43,037 bases of DNA from Clostridium thailandense. Its GTDB lineage: Bacteria > Bacillota > Clostridia > Clostridiales > Clostridiaceae. The notes beneath the pieces were generated by a model that saw only the letters and a program-made list of their open reading frames with translations, ran no database searches and was not told where the DNA came from. The stretch is taken from the NCBI RefSeq assembly GCF_019207025.1, contig NZ_JAEEGC010000178.1:1-43037 (forward strand). Reading direction: 5' to 3'. The position numbers and the translations under genes were made by a program. This document shows positions 41,549 through 43,037 of this stretch, piece after piece. Within the stretch, counting starts at the first letter, position 1. The number at the start of each line of letters is the position of its first letter.

Positions 41549-42925
41549 ATGAGTAAAATAAATAAGAAACAAAAAAGAAAGACTAAACATAGTATGTTAC
41601 AAAAAATTAAAAATTATACGAAAAATAAATGGGAATACTTAGCTAAAATATATGATAAATATGGAAGATTATTAGTTTCATGGATTACAATATTGCTGTT
41701 GATACCAGCTTCTATCATTGGAGTTATTGGGATTTGTAGGGGGGAAATTTATTCGCCTATAGTTTGGCTTAGTATATCATATGCACTGATATTTGGATTG
41801 AAAAATAGCCTTATAAAAATTTTAGACTCTTCAAAATATTCGATGTCATTCCAATTGGTGGCAAATATAATTAAACTAATATTATGTCTGTTCTTTTTAC
41901 CAACAGTATTAACTATGTTGTCGACACTATTGAAATTAACAGATACAAAGGTACTATTTATAGTGCCAATACTTAATTATGTTGGATTTAAATTCTTTAC
42001 AAGTATATTAAGCTCATATTATTTTTATAATGGATTTTCAAAAAAAACTTTTTGGATAGCTATTACTTCTATTTTGGGATGTATACTGATACAGATTGGA
42101 ATAATAATTACAATGTTTTTAAATATTTCATTATATGAATTTATATATTTGAAATATGGGATTACTAAAGCAAAAATTTTAATCTTTATAATAATTAATT
42201 TAGCAGGAAATATTATAATATTAATAAATACGTTTATGAAAAATAGAAAAATAAAGAATTGGAGAGAAATAACTATTGATTCAACTTTATATAGGTATAA
42301 TCATATTAAAGGGCATATAAAGCAAATATTTAAAGAAGGGATAGGCGGAATTTTCTTTCCAATTCCAAAATACTCAAGATATAAAGAGATTAATAATTTT
42401 AATATTAGTATGGACTGGACCAGATTAGCTAATAAATTGTATAGGGAAAAAGAGCCTGATCCTATAGAAATGATGATAAATAATGAATTTTTATCAAATC
42501 CATTATTCAGAATGTATATTATAGCATTAAATTGGTCTGAACCTTATGCGAGAATATTTAGAAATTCATATTTGTTATTAGGAATACTATTTAATCAAAG
42601 AGGAGTATATCTATTATATGAAACTGGAAATCCTATTGATTCTAAAATTCTAATTGTTTGGGGAACACTCCTAATTTGGTTAGCTATTTTGGGATATATA
42701 GCATCAATCTCAAGAACACATGAATTTAAAAAATTAAAGATTGGTTTTATTATTACGGTGTTTTTATACAACATAGGACATATAATTTTATATTTTGATG
42801 TTTATAGAAATTTGATTTTGTTTGACGTATTAATATTTGTATATTTTTATATTTCACATATATTTATATTAAATAAAGTTAAGAAAAGTTATCGTTATAA
42901 ATATTTTAATATGCTAAATATATAG
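41549..42925 (+). CDS. Multi-pass membrane protein (cargo gene 3)
   Basis: 458 residues. ATG 41549 is chosen for AAGGGGGATT just ahead. Basic N-terminal 35 residues, then about six spans (roughly 43-62, 70-86, 104-124, 135-158, 168-192, 208-228). A cytosolic block follows at about 232-345 (RYNHIKGHIKQIFKEGIGGI; WTRLANKLYREKEPDPIEMM), then three more spans (366-387, 398-416, 422-441). No known transporter or channel motif. Its ribosome site resembles that of cargo gene 1, and it follows the AAA+ gene by 118 bases. Effector-type pore or anchor is a guess. Confidence 0.75.
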   Translation: MSKINKKQKRKTKHSMLQKIKNYTKNKWEYLAKIYDKYGRLLVSWITILLLIPASIIGVIGICRGEIYSPIVWLSISYALIFGLKNSLIKILDSSKYSMSFQLVANIIKLILCLFFLPTVLTMLSTLLKLTDTKVLFIVPILNYVGFKFFTSILSSYYFYNGFSKKTFWIAITSILGCILIQIGIIITMFLNISLYEFIYLKYGITKAKILIFIIINLAGNIIILINTFMKNRKIKNWREITIDSTLYRYNHIKGHIKQIFKEGIGGIFFPIPKYSRYKEINNFNISMDWTRLANKLYREKEPDPIEMMINNEFLSNPLFRMYIIALNWSEPYARIFRNSYLLLGILFNQRGVYLLYETGNPIDSKILIVWGTLLIWLAILGYIASISRTHEFKKLKIGFIITVFLYNIGHIILYFDVYRNLILFDVLIFVYFYISHIFILNKVKKSYRYKYFNMLNI

Positions 42926-43037
42926 GTATAGGATTCGTTGGCAAAATAAATAATAAAAAATTATATTGAGGATACTATTAAGAAAACAATGGAAAATTAA
43001 TTAGCTATTATTACTATGTACCAACCCAACAAATCCA
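42926..43037. other. Right-hand edge, no gene
   Basis: TACTATGTAC (43012-43021) is the exact inverse of GTACATAGTA at 15-24, and the outer bases match loosely (17 of 24 over the two tips). Transposon end signals are not recognised. Confidence 0.3.

Larger units (their letters stand above)
31909..42925 (+). mobile_element. Tn7-like transposon core (tnsABC-tniQ) with downstream cargo; ends not determined
   Basis: Four transposition genes in the Tn7 order overlap or nearly overlap, followed by debris and a three-gene cargo cassette on the same strand. No TGT...ACA ends with multiple TnsB sites could be fixed, and no CRISPR array or cas gene is near. The TniQ protein is long like TnsD, so targeting of a fixed DNA site is expected rather than RNA guidance (inference). 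The left boundary may lie further left: the gap ahead of tnsA is too short to hold a usual end, so the recombinase, P-loop gene or methyltransferase gene may also be inside. Confidence 0.75.

Noticed and set aside
1..43037. CRISPR array, tRNA or rRNA genes
   Set aside because: No regularly spaced repeats, tRNA-like cloverleaf or rRNA sequence was noticed; the Tn7-like element is therefore not called CRISPR-associated.
1..43037. Terminal inverted repeat of the window (GTACATAGTA at 15-24 and its inverse at 43012-43021)
   Set aside because: Only 17 of 24 bases match and the window edges are arbitrary, so I do not call it a linear-replicon end; it is noted only in the edge entry.

Overview
The base composition is very AT-rich. 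Strong AGGAGG-type ribosome sites, frequent TTG/GTG starts, T-tailed hairpin terminators and a cell-wall-binding-repeat (CWB2) surface protein all point to a Clostridium-type Firmicute. I see no rRNA, tRNA, CRISPR array or core metabolic gene. A candidate replication protein follows a repeat-rich 1.1 kb spacer, and the rest is toxin-antitoxin, regulators, nucleases, transposon genes and decayed fragments. This fits a plasmid or other accessory region (inference). The species cannot be named from the sequence.

Layout. 0.7-6.1 kb: a tightly packed McrBC-like restriction operon (small protein with an apparent ATA start, coiled-coil protein, McrB-like AAA+ GTPase, McrC-like PD-(D/E)XK nuclease). 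6.7-8.7 kb: two unrecognised proteins. 9.2-11.1 kb: an XRE regulator, a terminator that overlaps its stop codon, a PD-(D/E)XK-like protein, and a convergent second XRE regulator with a palindrome at its own start. 11.5-16.2 kb: CWB2 protein, RelE-type toxin-antitoxin pair, a solitary TnpB without zinc-finger cysteines, and a secreted protein. The spacers here share TTAAGG/TTAGGG-like words. 16.4-21.8 kb: small proteins, including a 29-residue membrane peptide, a four-helix-bundle protein and an unknown 491-residue protein. 21.8-24.4 kb: candidate origin with 52-bp direct repeats that carry a palindrome, a possible structured RNA, a probable replication protein and DnaA-box-like sites. 24.5-26.2 kb: a GNAT acetyltransferase and gene remnants.

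26.4-28.9 kb: a three-gene cassette with its own promoter: a soluble Hanks-type Ser/Thr kinase, an unknown 395-residue protein and a small PD-(D/E)XK nuclease. It looks like an undescribed defence system. 29.3-30.3 kb: a stand-alone SEC-C/methyltransferase-like gene between two near-identical 20-bp direct repeats. 30.7-31.8 kb: a catalytic-domain-only tyrosine recombinase and a FlaR-type P-loop kinase.

31.9-42.9 kb: a Tn7-like transposition module, tnsA-tnsB-tnsC-tniQ/tnsD, followed by gene debris and a cargo cassette of membrane protein, Clp-type AAA+ ATPase and multi-pass membrane protein. TnsB keeps its DDE triad. TnsA appears to have lost its acidic active-site residues (E to Q, D to N), so the element may transpose by copying rather than cut-and-paste. 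No element ends or target duplications could be fixed. The likely theme of the window is genome conflict: at least three nuclease-containing systems, a toxin-antitoxin pair, a solitary TnpB and a Tn7-like carrier with its own candidate defence cargo.
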